A stretch of DNA of 64,000 bases. It comes from Microbacterium candidum (lineage in GTDB: Bacteria; Actinomycetota; Actinomycetes; Actinomycetales; Microbacteriaceae). The notes under the pieces were generated by a model that saw nothing but the letters and a program-made list of their open reading frames with translations, did not search any database and had not been told where the DNA came from. The position numbers were made by a program, and so were the translations under genes. The DNA is taken from contig NZ_JASXSZ010000003.1 in assembly GCF_030315975.1 (NCBI RefSeq), positions 367,079 to 431,078 of the forward strand. Reading direction: 5' to 3'. Shown here one piece after another: positions 39,996-47,336 of the stretch (positions are counted from its first letter, which is position 1; the number at the start of each line of letters is the position of its first letter).

Positions 39996-40379
39996 ATGCG
40001 TCATCCCCTCCGCACCGTCCTCCTCTCTTTCGCCGCCGACGCCGTCCTCGTGGTGGTGTTCGCCGCGATCGGGCGGGCCAGCCACAAGGAGGAGGTGCTG
40101 TCCGGGCTCTTCGTGACCGCATGGCCGTTCCTCGTCGCGCTCGCGGTGGGATGGCTCGTCTCGCTCGCGTGGCGCGCACCGCTCGCGCCCGTGCGCACCG
40201 GCATCCCGGTGTGGGCCGTCACCGTGGCCGGCGGCATGCTGCTGCGCGCGATCAGCGGCCAGGGGGTCGTCCTCGCGTTCGTGATCGTCGCATCCGTCGT
40301 GCTGTTCGTGTTCCTCGTGGGCTGGCGGTTCGCGGCGCGCCTGCTCACGCGACGTCGCGCCGGACGCGCCGCCGCGTAG
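39996..40379 (+). CDS. DUF3054 family membrane protein
   Basis: 127 residues with four membrane helices and a basic C-terminal end. The sequence fits the actinobacterial DUF3054 family, with DAVLVVVFAAIGRASHKE in the first helix and TAWPFLVALAVGWL, then PVWAVTVAGGMLLRAISGQG. Function unknown. The ATG directly follows GGAGGG, so the ribosome site spacing is odd and leaderless or re-initiated translation is possible. It is divergent from the small membrane protein gene and 39 bases before the FUSC gene. Confidence 0.85.
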   Translation: MRHPLRTVLLSFAADAVLVVVFAAIGRASHKEEVLSGLFVTAWPFLVALAVGWLVSLAWRAPLAPVRTGIPVWAVTVAGGMLLRAISGQGVVLAFVIVASVVLFVFLVGWRFAARLLTRRRAGRAAA

Positions 40380-40418
40380 CTTCTTCGGCGCGCCCACCGC
40401 GCGCCGTACGCTCGCGGT

Positions 40419-41462
40419 ATGGGCATGGCCGCAGCGATCCGCGCGCCCGGGCGCGCACCCCTCCTCCAAGTCGGCAAGTCGGCGGTGGCGACGATCGCCG
40501 CATGGCTGCTGGCATCGTGGCTCGTGCACGGAGCACTGCCCGTCTTCGCGGCCATTGCGGCCCTGCTGGTCGTCCAGCCGAGTCTCAACCAGTCCCTCGC
40601 CAAGGCGATCGAACGCACGGTCGGCGTCATCGCGGGCGTCCTCGTCGCGTCGCTCCTCGGCATCGCGTTCGGCGGCGGCACGTGGGTGATCCTCGCGTCG
40701 ATCGTCGTCGCCCTTCTGCTCGCGTGGGCGCTGAAGATGACCCCGGGCACCTCGAACCAGGTCGCGATCAGCGCGATGCTCGTGCTGGCGCTCGGGACCG
40801 CGACGCCCGGCTACGCGGTGGACAGGATCGTGGAGACGTTGATCGGCGCCGTCGTCGGGTTCCTCGTCAACATCGCGATCGTGCCGCCGCTGCAGGTCTC
40901 CCCCGCCCGCGACGCCGTCGACCGTCTGGGCGGCGAACTGGCGTCGTCGCTCGAGCGCCTCGCCGACGCCCTGGACACGGCGAAGACGCGGGTGCAGCTC
41001 GATGAGATGCTGCTGCAGGCGCGCCTCATGCGTCCGATGAAGGATGCGGCGGACAAGGCGATCCTGGCGGCGACCGACTCGCTCGCGCTGAATCCGCGCG
41101 GAGCGAAGCGGCGGATCGACCTGTCGGCGACCGCGGACCGGCTCGCCCTGTACGGCCCCATGGCCACGCAGATCATCGGGATGACGCGCGCCGTCTACGA
41201 CCGTTACGAGCAGAGCGTGCCCGCCGACCCCGCATTGCGCGCGATCGCGACCCAGCTCCGCCGGGCGGCGCACGACGTGCGGCGCGACCTGCCGGGCGCG
41301 ACGGCTGACGATCTCACGGTGGAGGCGGAGGACCCCGCCCTGACCCGTCCCCTCGTCGTCAGCCGGCCTCCGGAGCACTGGCTCCTGGTGGGCGCACTGC
41401 TGGAGGATCTGCGCCGCATCCACGAGGCGCTCACCGAGCGGGCCGCCGACGTCAGTGGATGA
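40419..41462 (+). CDS. FUSC / aromatic acid exporter-like membrane protein
   Basis: 347 residues. About six hydrophobic helices in the first 160 residues (from LLQVGKSAVATIAAWLLASW) are followed by a cytoplasmic helical domain (about 165-347). KSAVA at the first helix, QPSLNQSLAKAIERTVGVIAG and the short periplasmic turns are typical of the FUSC/ArAE family, linked in other bacteria to efflux of aromatic or toxic acids. It ends 11 bases inside the end of the convergent TetR gene, a tail-to-tail overlap. Substrate unknown. Confidence 0.85.
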   Translation: MGMAAAIRAPGRAPLLQVGKSAVATIAAWLLASWLVHGALPVFAAIAALLVVQPSLNQSLAKAIERTVGVIAGVLVASLLGIAFGGGTWVILASIVVALLLAWALKMTPGTSNQVAISAMLVLALGTATPGYAVDRIVETLIGAVVGFLVNIAIVPPLQVSPARDAVDRLGGELASSLERLADALDTAKTRVQLDEMLLQARLMRPMKDAADKAILAATDSLALNPRGAKRRIDLSATADRLALYGPMATQIIGMTRAVYDRYEQSVPADPALRAIATQLRRAAHDVRRDLPGATADDLTVEAEDPALTRPLVVSRPPEHWLLVGALLEDLRRIHEALTERAADVSG

Positions 41463-42066
41463 ATCCGGAGAGAGCCGTGGCCTGCTCCGGCTCCACCGTG
41501 ACCACGAGTGAGAAGAGGCTGCGCACGAGGAGGTCGACGAGGACGCCGCTGTCCATCCGGTTCGTGATGACACCCTCGATGAGCAGCTGCTCGGCGAAGG
41601 CGACCCACGATCGCAGGGTGATCCGCAGTGTCGTCGAGTCGGGGACGCCGAGCTCGGCGACGACCGTCATGACGTGCTCCGTCTCGACCTCGCGGACGCG
41701 TTCCACGATCTCGCGCACCTCGTCGTCACCGCTGGCCGTACCGCGCACGAGCGAGAAGAACGTCCCCTGGTGCTCCTGGACGAACGCGACGAGTCGCAGC
41801 AGCGTGTCGCGCAGGCGGTCGACCGGGCCGAGCTCTCCGCGCGGCTCGGTCGCGTGCAGGAGCGCCTCCCCCGCGGTCCGCACCACTTCGCGATGGAATC
41901 CGTCGCGCGATCCGAAGTAATAGGCGAACAGTCCCCGCGACACGCCTGCTTCGCGGGCGATGAGCTCGGTCGTCAGGTCCTCGAGCGGACGGTCGGCGAG
42001 CGCCGCGACCCCCAGCGCGACCAGCTGCGCCCTCCGCTCGTCCGAACTCAGCCTGCTGCGCCCCAT
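41452..42066 (-). CDS. TetR-family transcriptional regulator
   Basis: 204 residues. The N-terminal helix-turn-helix (about 8-55) has LTTELIAREAGVSRGLFAYYFGSRDGF. The C-terminal ligand-binding part is helical and unassigned. It is divergent from the DUF6230 gene, with two inverted repeats in the shared 141-base region. The same kind of TetR gene accompanies DUF6230/DUF6114 pairs in other actinobacteria, so it most likely represses that module and itself. Its 3' end overlaps the FUSC gene by 11 bases. Confidence 0.92.
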   Translation of the reverse strand: MGRSRLSSDERRAQLVALGVAALADRPLEDLTTELIAREAGVSRGLFAYYFGSRDGFHREVVRTAGEALLHATEPRGELGPVDRLRDTLLRLVAFVQEHQGTFFSLVRGTASGDDEVREIVERVREVETEHVMTVVAELGVPDSTTLRITLRSWVAFAEQLLIEGVITNRMDSGVLVDLLVRSLFSLVVTVEPEQATALSGFIH

Positions 42067-42100
42067 GGGTCGAGCATAGAGTCGCTCGATCCAGCGACGT

Positions 42101-42117
42101 ATTGGCGGCGCGCCAAT
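42101..42117. promoter_or_regulatory. Inverted repeat upstream of TetR gene
   Basis: ATTGGCG-GCG-CGCCAAT is a perfect 7-base inverted repeat with 3-base spacer, 34 bases upstream of the tetR start. It may be a second binding site for the TetR protein or part of its own promoter control. Confidence 0.5.
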
Positions 42118-42120
42118 TGC

Positions 42121-42153
42121 TTATTGACACTCCGTCAATAAGACCTCTAGCCT
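42121..42153 (+). promoter_or_regulatory. TetR operator overlapping the DUF6230 promoter
   Basis: TTATTGAC-N5-GTCAATAA (42121-42141) is a perfect 8-base inverted repeat of typical TetR size. It contains a consensus -35 box TTGACA (42124-42129), with a -10-like TAGCCT at 42148-42153 (18-base spacing). Binding would block RNA polymerase at the DUF6230 promoter. Confidence 0.75.
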
Positions 42154-42207
42154 CGCAATGGCCGCCGATCACGGCGCGCCGCATCCCCCGTTGATCGAAG
42201 GAGATCG

Positions 42208-42801
42208 ATGAAGCTGTCACGCCTCACCCGTTCCCGCGGCGGCCGGGTCGCGCTCGCGGCCGTGCCCGCGACGCTCGCCGTCAGCGCCCTCATGACCGGC
42301 GTCGCCTACGGGGCCGTCCCCGTGTCGTTCGCCGTCTCCGGGACGCCGTTCAAGATCAGCGCCTCCCACCTGCACGGCGAGGGATTCTCGCAGTACAGCG
42401 GAGTCGCGCAGGAGAAGGGCGGCGCCGTCCACCCGGTCGCCATCGCCAACATCGCCTCGGCATCCCTGGCGAACCTCTGCCAGTCCGTCGTCGCCGACAC
42501 CCCGCTCGGCAAGCTCGGGCTGCTCATCAACGCGGGCGGAGGCGGCAACCCCGCCACCGCTTCGGATCTGCAGATCGGCATGACCGACCTCCAGGGCGAC
42601 GCGACCTTCAAGAACATCCGCATCGGGGTCGACGCATCCTCCGTCATCACGAGCGCCAAGGGCACCGCGGGCGACTTTGCCCAGGATGCCACCTCGATGG
42701 ACATCGACAACCTCAAGCAGACCGCGTGGAGCACGACCGCCGGCACCTTCACCCTCACGGGGATGCACCTGCAGCTGACCAACGGCCAGGAGTGCTACTG
42801 A
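42208..42801 (+). CDS. DUF6230 family secreted/membrane-anchored protein
   Basis: 197 residues with a basic N terminus and one hydrophobic segment (about 14-36) that is a signal peptide or anchor, then a beta-rich exported domain. The match to actinobacterial DUF6230 rests on FKISASHLHGEGFSQYSG, a conserved NLCQSVV Cys, DLQGDATFKNIRIGVDA and the ending QTAWSTTAGTFTLTGMHLQL with a C-terminal Cys (ECY). Homologues are sometimes called cholesterol esterase, without support that I can see here: there is no GxSxG motif. GAAGGAGATCG precedes the ATG. It forms a module with the DUF6114 gene downstream and the divergent TetR gene. Confidence 0.88.
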   Translation: MKLSRLTRSRGGRVALAAVPATLAVSALMTGVAYGAVPVSFAVSGTPFKISASHLHGEGFSQYSGVAQEKGGAVHPVAIANIASASLANLCQSVVADTPLGKLGLLINAGGGGNPATASDLQIGMTDLQGDATFKNIRIGVDASSVITSAKGTAGDFAQDATSMDIDNLKQTAWSTTAGTFTLTGMHLQLTNGQECY

Positions 42802-42816
42802 CCTTCGCGATCCGGT

Positions 42817-42844
42817 CGGAGGGCGGGGTACGCCCCGCTCTCCG
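42817..42844 (+). terminator. Attenuator-like hairpin between DUF6230 and DUF6114 genes
   Basis: A 12-bp stem (42817-42828 with 42833-42844, one G-T pair) closed by TACG, a stable UNCG-type tetraloop, starts 15 bases after the DUF6230 stop. It could lower expression of the downstream DUF6114 gene relative to DUF6230. Confidence 0.6.
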
Positions 42845-42853
42845 TCCGTCCGC

Positions 42854-44179
42854 ATGACCGAACGAGGAACCGTGAACCCCAGCGCACGCACCCGCTTCGC
42901 CCGCTTCTACCGCTCGCGCCCGCTCGTCGGGGGCGCGCTCATCGTCATCTCCGGCATCGAGATCTTCCTGTCGACGCAGCTGGACCTCGGGCGCATCCAC
43001 GTCCAGGTCGGCATCGAGGGCTTCCAGGGGCTGATCATCCCCATCGCGCTGGTCGCGCTCGGAGCACTCGTGATCGCCGACCCCGGCCACCGCATCTTCT
43101 ACGGCGTCATCACCCTCGCGATCGCCATCTACGCCCTCGCGGGCGTCAACCTCGGCGGCTTCATGGTGGGATCGATACTCGGCATCACGGGCGCGGTCGT
43201 CGCCCTGTCGTGGATGCGACCGCGCGCGTCCGATGCGGATTCCGACGATGGCGATACCGAAGACGCACCGTCGAAGGCAGCCCTTGCGCCGGCGGATGCC
43301 GACGGTGCAGGGGATGATCTCGACACCGACCTCGCGGTGCTCCTGAACCGCGACGACGAGGCACCCGCGGAGCCGCGCCCTTTCGCGGATCGGCCGGCTG
43401 ACACCGGCCGGACCCGTCGCCGGGGCGTGCGCACCCTCGCCCTCGCGGGTGCCGTCGCGATCGGCGGTGCGGGGCTCGTCGCCGTGGCGCCCGCGCAGCC
43501 CGCGCACGCCGAATCGGGATTCTGCTCCAGCTTCCTCGGCTTCCTGTGCCCGCCCGAGGGCACCCCGTCGCCGGCCCCGTCCGCGAGCCCGTCGGCGACG
43601 AGCGCCGCACCCGCATCCCCCGGCGCGCCGTCGGCCCCTGCGCCCGCCGATCCGGGAGCGGCGGCCCCCCAGCCGACACCGACTCCCACACTCCCGCCCG
43701 GCGTGCCACCGTCGGCGGGGGCACTCATCGCGCCCCAGACCGCGGACCCGAACGTCGCGATCGACAGCTCCGCGCCGATCGTCGCGACGGAGTCGGCGAC
43801 CCTCACCGCGAGCTACCTGCAGCAGACCAACGGCCGGTACGTCGAGACCGTGCTGCTTCGCCGTCCCGACGGCACCACCGTGCCCGCCTTGAAGATCCTC
43901 GGCGACGCGGGCCTCCTGAAGGACGTACGGCTGCACGGCTCGGGCGCGCATCACGGCGCGGGCATCGACGCGTCACAGCTGGATGTCGCGGGCCCCATCC
44001 ACTTCTATGCAGCCTCGTTCTCGGGCAAGGCCTTCGGGATCCTTCCGCTGCACTGGGACATCTCCTCGCCGCCGCCGGTCGACTTCCCCATGCCGCCCTT
44101 CACCGACGTCACGGTCGAGCTCGTGTACTTCGACGCGGGCGCGCAGACGCTCACGGCCTCCCACATCACGCCGCAGTAG
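42854..44179 (+). CDS. DUF6114 protein fused to a secreted C-terminal domain
   Basis: 441 residues. The N-terminal part (about 20-120) has four membrane helices of the DUF6114 type (RPLVGGALIVISGIEIFLST; GFQGLIIPIALVALG). An acidic linker (about 120-185) leads to a fifth hydrophobic segment (about 192-220, ending AQPAHA, like a signal peptide). Next come CSSFLGFLCPPEG with two Cys and a Pro/Ala/Ser-rich spacer. A final globular beta-rich domain (about 305-441) contains ATLTASYLQQTNGRYVETV, vaguely like the DUF6230 end. Simple DUF6114 proteins are shorter, so this is an enlarged form. The start is uncertain; GTG at 42872 is possible. Function unknown; probably a surface complex with the DUF6230 protein. 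Confidence 0.78.
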   Translation: MTERGTVNPSARTRFARFYRSRPLVGGALIVISGIEIFLSTQLDLGRIHVQVGIEGFQGLIIPIALVALGALVIADPGHRIFYGVITLAIAIYALAGVNLGGFMVGSILGITGAVVALSWMRPRASDADSDDGDTEDAPSKAALAPADADGAGDDLDTDLAVLLNRDDEAPAEPRPFADRPADTGRTRRRGVRTLALAGAVAIGGAGLVAVAPAQPAHAESGFCSSFLGFLCPPEGTPSPAPSASPSATSAAPASPGAPSAPAPADPGAAAPQPTPTPTLPPGVPPSAGALIAPQTADPNVAIDSSAPIVATESATLTASYLQQTNGRYVETVLLRRPDGTTVPALKILGDAGLLKDVRLHGSGAHHGAGIDASQLDVAGPIHFYAASFSGKAFGILPLHWDISSPPPVDFPMPPFTDVTVELVYFDAGAQTLTASHITPQ

Positions 44180-44235
44180 CCCGCCGCGCCGTACAGCACG
44201 CCTGCATCACCGCCATAGGATCCGCATAGGACGGC

Positions 44236-44250
44236 CGACGAGACTCGTCG
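44236..44250 (+). promoter_or_regulatory. Palindrome immediately before the ferric-reductase-like gene
   Basis: CGACGAG-A-CTCGTCG is a perfect 7-base inverted repeat ending one base before the ATG at 44252. Two ATAGGA words precede it (44215-44220 and 44226-44231), of which TAGGAT could be a -10 box. The palindrome could be an operator or an mRNA hairpin masking the start. Confidence 0.4.
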
Positions 44251-44251
44251 C

Positions 44252-45622
44252 ATGACGACGCTCACCGGCCGCCCCCGGGCCCTGCGCACGCGCGAGGCGT
44301 GGCACCTGAGCGCCGTGGCGGTCATCTGGCTGACGAGCCTTTTCGTCGCCGCCCTCTGGATCGCCGGCGGCGGCATCCGCGACCTCCTCGCGTTCGACGC
44401 GGAGAGCGTCACGACGCTCGGGCGCATCACCGGCCTCGTCGCGGCGAACCTCCTGCTGTACCAGGTGCTGCTGATGGCGCGCATCCCGCTCTTCGAACGC
44501 GGGTTCGGCCGCGACGGGATGACGCGGATGCACCGGCTCGTCGGCTTCTGGTCGTTCTGGCTGATGCTCGCCCATATCGTGCTCATCGTCATCGGCTATG
44601 CCGCGGCCGCCCACATCAACGTCATCGTGCAGACCTGGGAGCTCATCGTCGACTACCCCGCGATGCTCCTCGCGACCGCAGGCACCGTGCTTCTCGTCCT
44701 GGTCGTCGTCACGAGCATCCGCCGCGCGCGGCGGCGCCTGCGCTACGAGTCGTGGCACCTGCTGCACCTCTACGCCTACGTGGGCGTCGGCCTGGCCCTG
44801 CCCCATGAGCTCTGGACCGGAGCGGACTTCCTCTCCTCCCCGATCGGCACGGCGTACTGGTGGGCCCTGTGGGCCGCGGCGGCCGCATCCGTCCTCGTCT
44901 TCCGACTCGGCGTGCCCGCGATCAGGTCGGCCCGTCACCGCCTGCGCGTCGTGTCCGTCGAGCGCGACGGCGATCGGGGCGTCTCGGTGCGCGTCGCCGG
45001 CCCGAACGGGGCGCCACGGGCGCGTGCCGGCCAGTTCTTCGTGTGGCGCTTCCTCGACGGCCCCGGCTGGACGCGCGGGCACCCGTTCTCGCTCGCGGGC
45101 GCTCCCGGCCGCGACCTCGTTCTCAGCGCCCGCTTCGCCGGCGACGGATCGGGTCGCCTGACGCGGCTGCGGCCGGGGACACGGGTCCACATCGAGGGCC
45201 CGTACGGCACGATGACCGGGGATGCCCGCGTCGGGACGAAGCTCCTCATGCTCGGTGCCGGGGCGGGCGTCGCCCCACTCGTCGCGCTCCTCGAGGAGGA
45301 GCAGTACGCGCCCGGCGACGCCGTCCTGATCACCCGCGACAGCGGACCGGGCGACGCCCTGCGCGCCCCGCAGATCCGGGCGCTCGTCGCCCGCCGCGGA
45401 CTGCGCCACATCGCCCTCGACGGTCCGCGAGGACGGTCGTGGTTCCCCCGCACGCACGACGCGTGGACGGGCCCGCAGCTCGTCGCGTACGTCGCACCCG
45501 ACCTCGCGGCCTACGACGCGTACGTCTGCGGGCCGCCCGCATGGATGGATGCCGTCACCGCCGATCTCCGCGCCGCGGGCCTGGACCGCGTCCGCATCCA
45601 CACCGAGTCCTTCGAGGTCTGA
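44252..45622 (+). CDS. Ferric-reductase-like flavocytochrome (heme/FAD/NAD oxidoreductase)
   Basis: 456 residues. Six membrane helices occupy about 18-230. His residues on two neighbouring helices (MHRLVGFWSFWLMLAHIVL and ESWHLLHLYAYVGVGLALPH) are placed as heme ligands. The cytoplasmic FAD domain (about 232-330) has FVWRFLDGPGWTRGHPFSLA, and the NAD(P) domain has MLGAGAGVAPLVALLEE and ends AYVCGPPAWMD. It should carry electrons from cytoplasmic NAD(P)H across the membrane to an outside acceptor. The next two genes encode an FMN-carrying protein and its FMN transferase, so that carrier is the likely acceptor. The FMN gene follows after one base. Confidence 0.88.
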   Translation: MTTLTGRPRALRTREAWHLSAVAVIWLTSLFVAALWIAGGGIRDLLAFDAESVTTLGRITGLVAANLLLYQVLLMARIPLFERGFGRDGMTRMHRLVGFWSFWLMLAHIVLIVIGYAAAAHINVIVQTWELIVDYPAMLLATAGTVLLVLVVVTSIRRARRRLRYESWHLLHLYAYVGVGLALPHELWTGADFLSSPIGTAYWWALWAAAAASVLVFRLGVPAIRSARHRLRVVSVERDGDRGVSVRVAGPNGAPRARAGQFFVWRFLDGPGWTRGHPFSLAGAPGRDLVLSARFAGDGSGRLTRLRPGTRVHIEGPYGTMTGDARVGTKLLMLGAGAGVAPLVALLEEEQYAPGDAVLITRDSGPGDALRAPQIRALVARRGLRHIALDGPRGRSWFPRTHDAWTGPQLVAYVAPDLAAYDAYVCGPPAWMDAVTADLRAAGLDRVRIHTESFEV

Positions 45623-45623
45623 C

Positions 45624-46139
45624 ATGAAGCGCATCGTGTACGCGGTCCTCGCGACCGTCGCGGGGCTCGTCCTGCTGTTCAGCTACCGCACGTCGCTCGA
45701 CGTCGTCGCGCCGACGGCCGGCGGCGGCACGGCCGGCGGCACATCGACCGGGTCGTCGGGGTCCTCGTCGACCGGGTCTTCCTCGACCGGATCGTCCTCG
45801 AGCGCCTCGAGCGGCTCGAGCGGGTCCTCAGGCTCGGGCGGGTCCGCATCCTCGTCCCTCAAGGACGGCACGTACACGGGGCAGTCGACCGACACCCGTT
45901 GGGGGCCGGTGCAGGTGGAGATCACCGTCTCCGGGGGGAGGATCACCGCAGCCGACGCAGTGGACTACCCGCAGAACAACCCGCGCGACCAGGAGATCAA
46001 CCAGTACGCGATCCCCCAGCTCGTCTCCGAGACGATCCAGGCGCAGAGCGCGCAGATCGACATGGTCTCGGGGGCCACCTACACGAGCGAGGGATACACG
46101 ACGTCCCTGCAGAGCGCGATCGACCAGGCGCGCGCATGA
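45624..46139 (+). CDS. Membrane-anchored FMN-binding domain protein
   Basis: 171 residues. One N-terminal helix (about 3-21) is followed by a Ser/Gly/Thr low-complexity linker (about 33-78) and an FMN-binding domain (about 79-171). The site of covalent FMN attachment is MVSGATYTSEGY, with Thr152 in the SGAT motif as the likely acceptor, joined by a phosphoester bond made by ApbE. The domain should face outside and take electrons from the flavocytochrome encoded just upstream. The gene overlaps apbE by four bases (ATGA, 46136-46139). The end acceptor is unknown. Confidence 0.88.
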   Translation: MKRIVYAVLATVAGLVLLFSYRTSLDVVAPTAGGGTAGGTSTGSSGSSSTGSSSTGSSSSASSGSSGSSGSGGSASSSLKDGTYTGQSTDTRWGPVQVEITVSGGRITAADAVDYPQNNPRDQEINQYAIPQLVSETIQAQSAQIDMVSGATYTSEGYTTSLQSAIDQARA

Positions 46140-46894
46140 ACACGCACGCGGCCGTGGAGGAGGTCTGGGGCACCGTCGTCAGCGTGCACACGATCGGCAC
46201 CCCGCATCCCGAGGCGCTCGCGGCGTTCTTCGCCGAGCTCCACGAGATCGACCGCATCTTCTCGCCGTTCCGGGTCGACTCCGACGTCTCCCGCATCGCG
46301 GACGGCACGTTGACGGTGGATGACGCGCATCCGCTCGTCCGGGAGGTCGCGGAACGCTGCACGCGGTACGAGAGCGAGACCGGCGGACTGTTCAGCGCGG
46401 CGTGGAACGGCCGATTCGATCCGACCGGCCTCGTCAAGGGCTGGGGCATCGACCGCGCCGCTGCGCGGCATCTGGAGCCTCTCATCGACGGCGAAGCGAT
46501 CGCCGGGATCGGCATCGACGCCGGCGGGGACGTCCTCGTGTTCACCCACGACGACCTCGACCGTCCCTGGTCGATCGGCATCGCCGATCCGCACCGTCCG
46601 GGCACCGTACTGGCCACCGTGCCGCTGCGAAGCGGAGCGATCGCGACCTCGGGAACCGCCGAGCGGGGTGCGCACATCCTCGACCCGCGGACAGGTCGTC
46701 CCGTCCGCGGCGTCGCCAGTGCGACCGTCGTGGCCGACACGCTCGAAGTCGCGGACGTGTGGGCCACCGCATCCGTCGTCGCGGGCTTCGATGCGCCGCT
46801 TCCCGCGGCGGCCCGCAGCGTGCTGCTCGTCGCCGACGACGGGCGGATCCGCCGCGGACTCGCGGGCGTCGAGGTCTCGGTGGAGACCGCGTGA
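46136..46894 (+). CDS. apbE: FAD:protein FMN transferase
   Basis: 252 residues, short for ApbE and lacking an obvious lipoprotein signal. Conserved parts are EIDRIFSPFRVDSDVSRI near the N terminus, DPTGLVKGWGIDRAA (the usual GxVKGWAxD motif), GIDAGGDVLV and ATSGTAERGAHILDPRTG with a metal/FAD-binding region. It moves FMN from FAD to Thr in SGAT-type motifs. The target is most likely the FMN-binding protein whose gene overlaps it by four bases. It is the last gene of the three-gene electron-transfer cassette. Confidence 0.92.
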   Translation: MNTHAAVEEVWGTVVSVHTIGTPHPEALAAFFAELHEIDRIFSPFRVDSDVSRIADGTLTVDDAHPLVREVAERCTRYESETGGLFSAAWNGRFDPTGLVKGWGIDRAAARHLEPLIDGEAIAGIGIDAGGDVLVFTHDDLDRPWSIGIADPHRPGTVLATVPLRSGAIATSGTAERGAHILDPRTGRPVRGVASATVVADTLEVADVWATASVVAGFDAPLPAAARSVLLVADDGRIRRGLAGVEVSVETA

Positions 46895-46913
46895 CGTCAG
46901 CTGCCGCCGAGCC

Positions 46914-47282
46914 TCAGAACAGGAACAGCTGCCCGAGGATGACGAACGCGATGATGAACAGGATCACGATCCCGGCGATGATGCCGAGGGTGCGCCCCGA
47001 GAGCTTCGCCACGCCGAACCCAATGAGGAAGGGAAGCGCGAGCAGGAACAGCGCCACCGTCCACCAGAACGCCGCGTAGCCGCCCGAGCTGGCGTTCTTC
47101 AGATGCACGCCGAACATCGCCTGCGTGGTCGGGTGGGTCGCGAACGCGACCGCAGCCGAGAGCGGAACGGCGATGAACGCCGCGACGATGATGCCGATCA
47201 GGAATCCCCACATCCCGGAGTGACCGGTGTCCTCGCTGAGGACGCCGCCGTGGGGTTCTTCCTTTCGCTGGGTTGAAGCCAT
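46914..47282 (-). CDS. Small three-helix membrane protein, function unknown
   Basis: 122 residues. A polar N terminus is followed by three hydrophobic segments (about 25-48, 68-90 and 96-120), the last ending GQLFLF. The loop TTQAMFGVHLKNASSGGYAA lies between the first two. I do not recognise a family. The gene converges on apbE with 19 bases between them and stands alone on its strand. Confidence 0.7.
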   Translation of the reverse strand: MASTQRKEEPHGGVLSEDTGHSGMWGFLIGIIVAAFIAVPLSAAVAFATHPTTQAMFGVHLKNASSGGYAAFWWTVALFLLALPFLIGFGVAKLSGRTLGIIAGIVILFIIAFVILGQLFLF

Positions 47283-47336
47283 GGACAGGAGCCTAGTGGA
47301 GCACGCGGTCCCGGCTCTTCACCCGGATCGCGTGAG

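Noticed and set aside
42208-42801. Cholesterol esterase label for the DUF6230 protein
   Set aside because: No GxSxG serine-hydrolase motif or catalytic triad is visible; the label seems to be a database carry-over.
45730-45860. Repetitive TCGTC/CTCGAGCG stretch as a possible microsatellite or CRISPR-like array
   Set aside because: It is the coding sequence for the Ser/Gly linker of the FMN-binding protein, with no regular spacer-repeat pattern.
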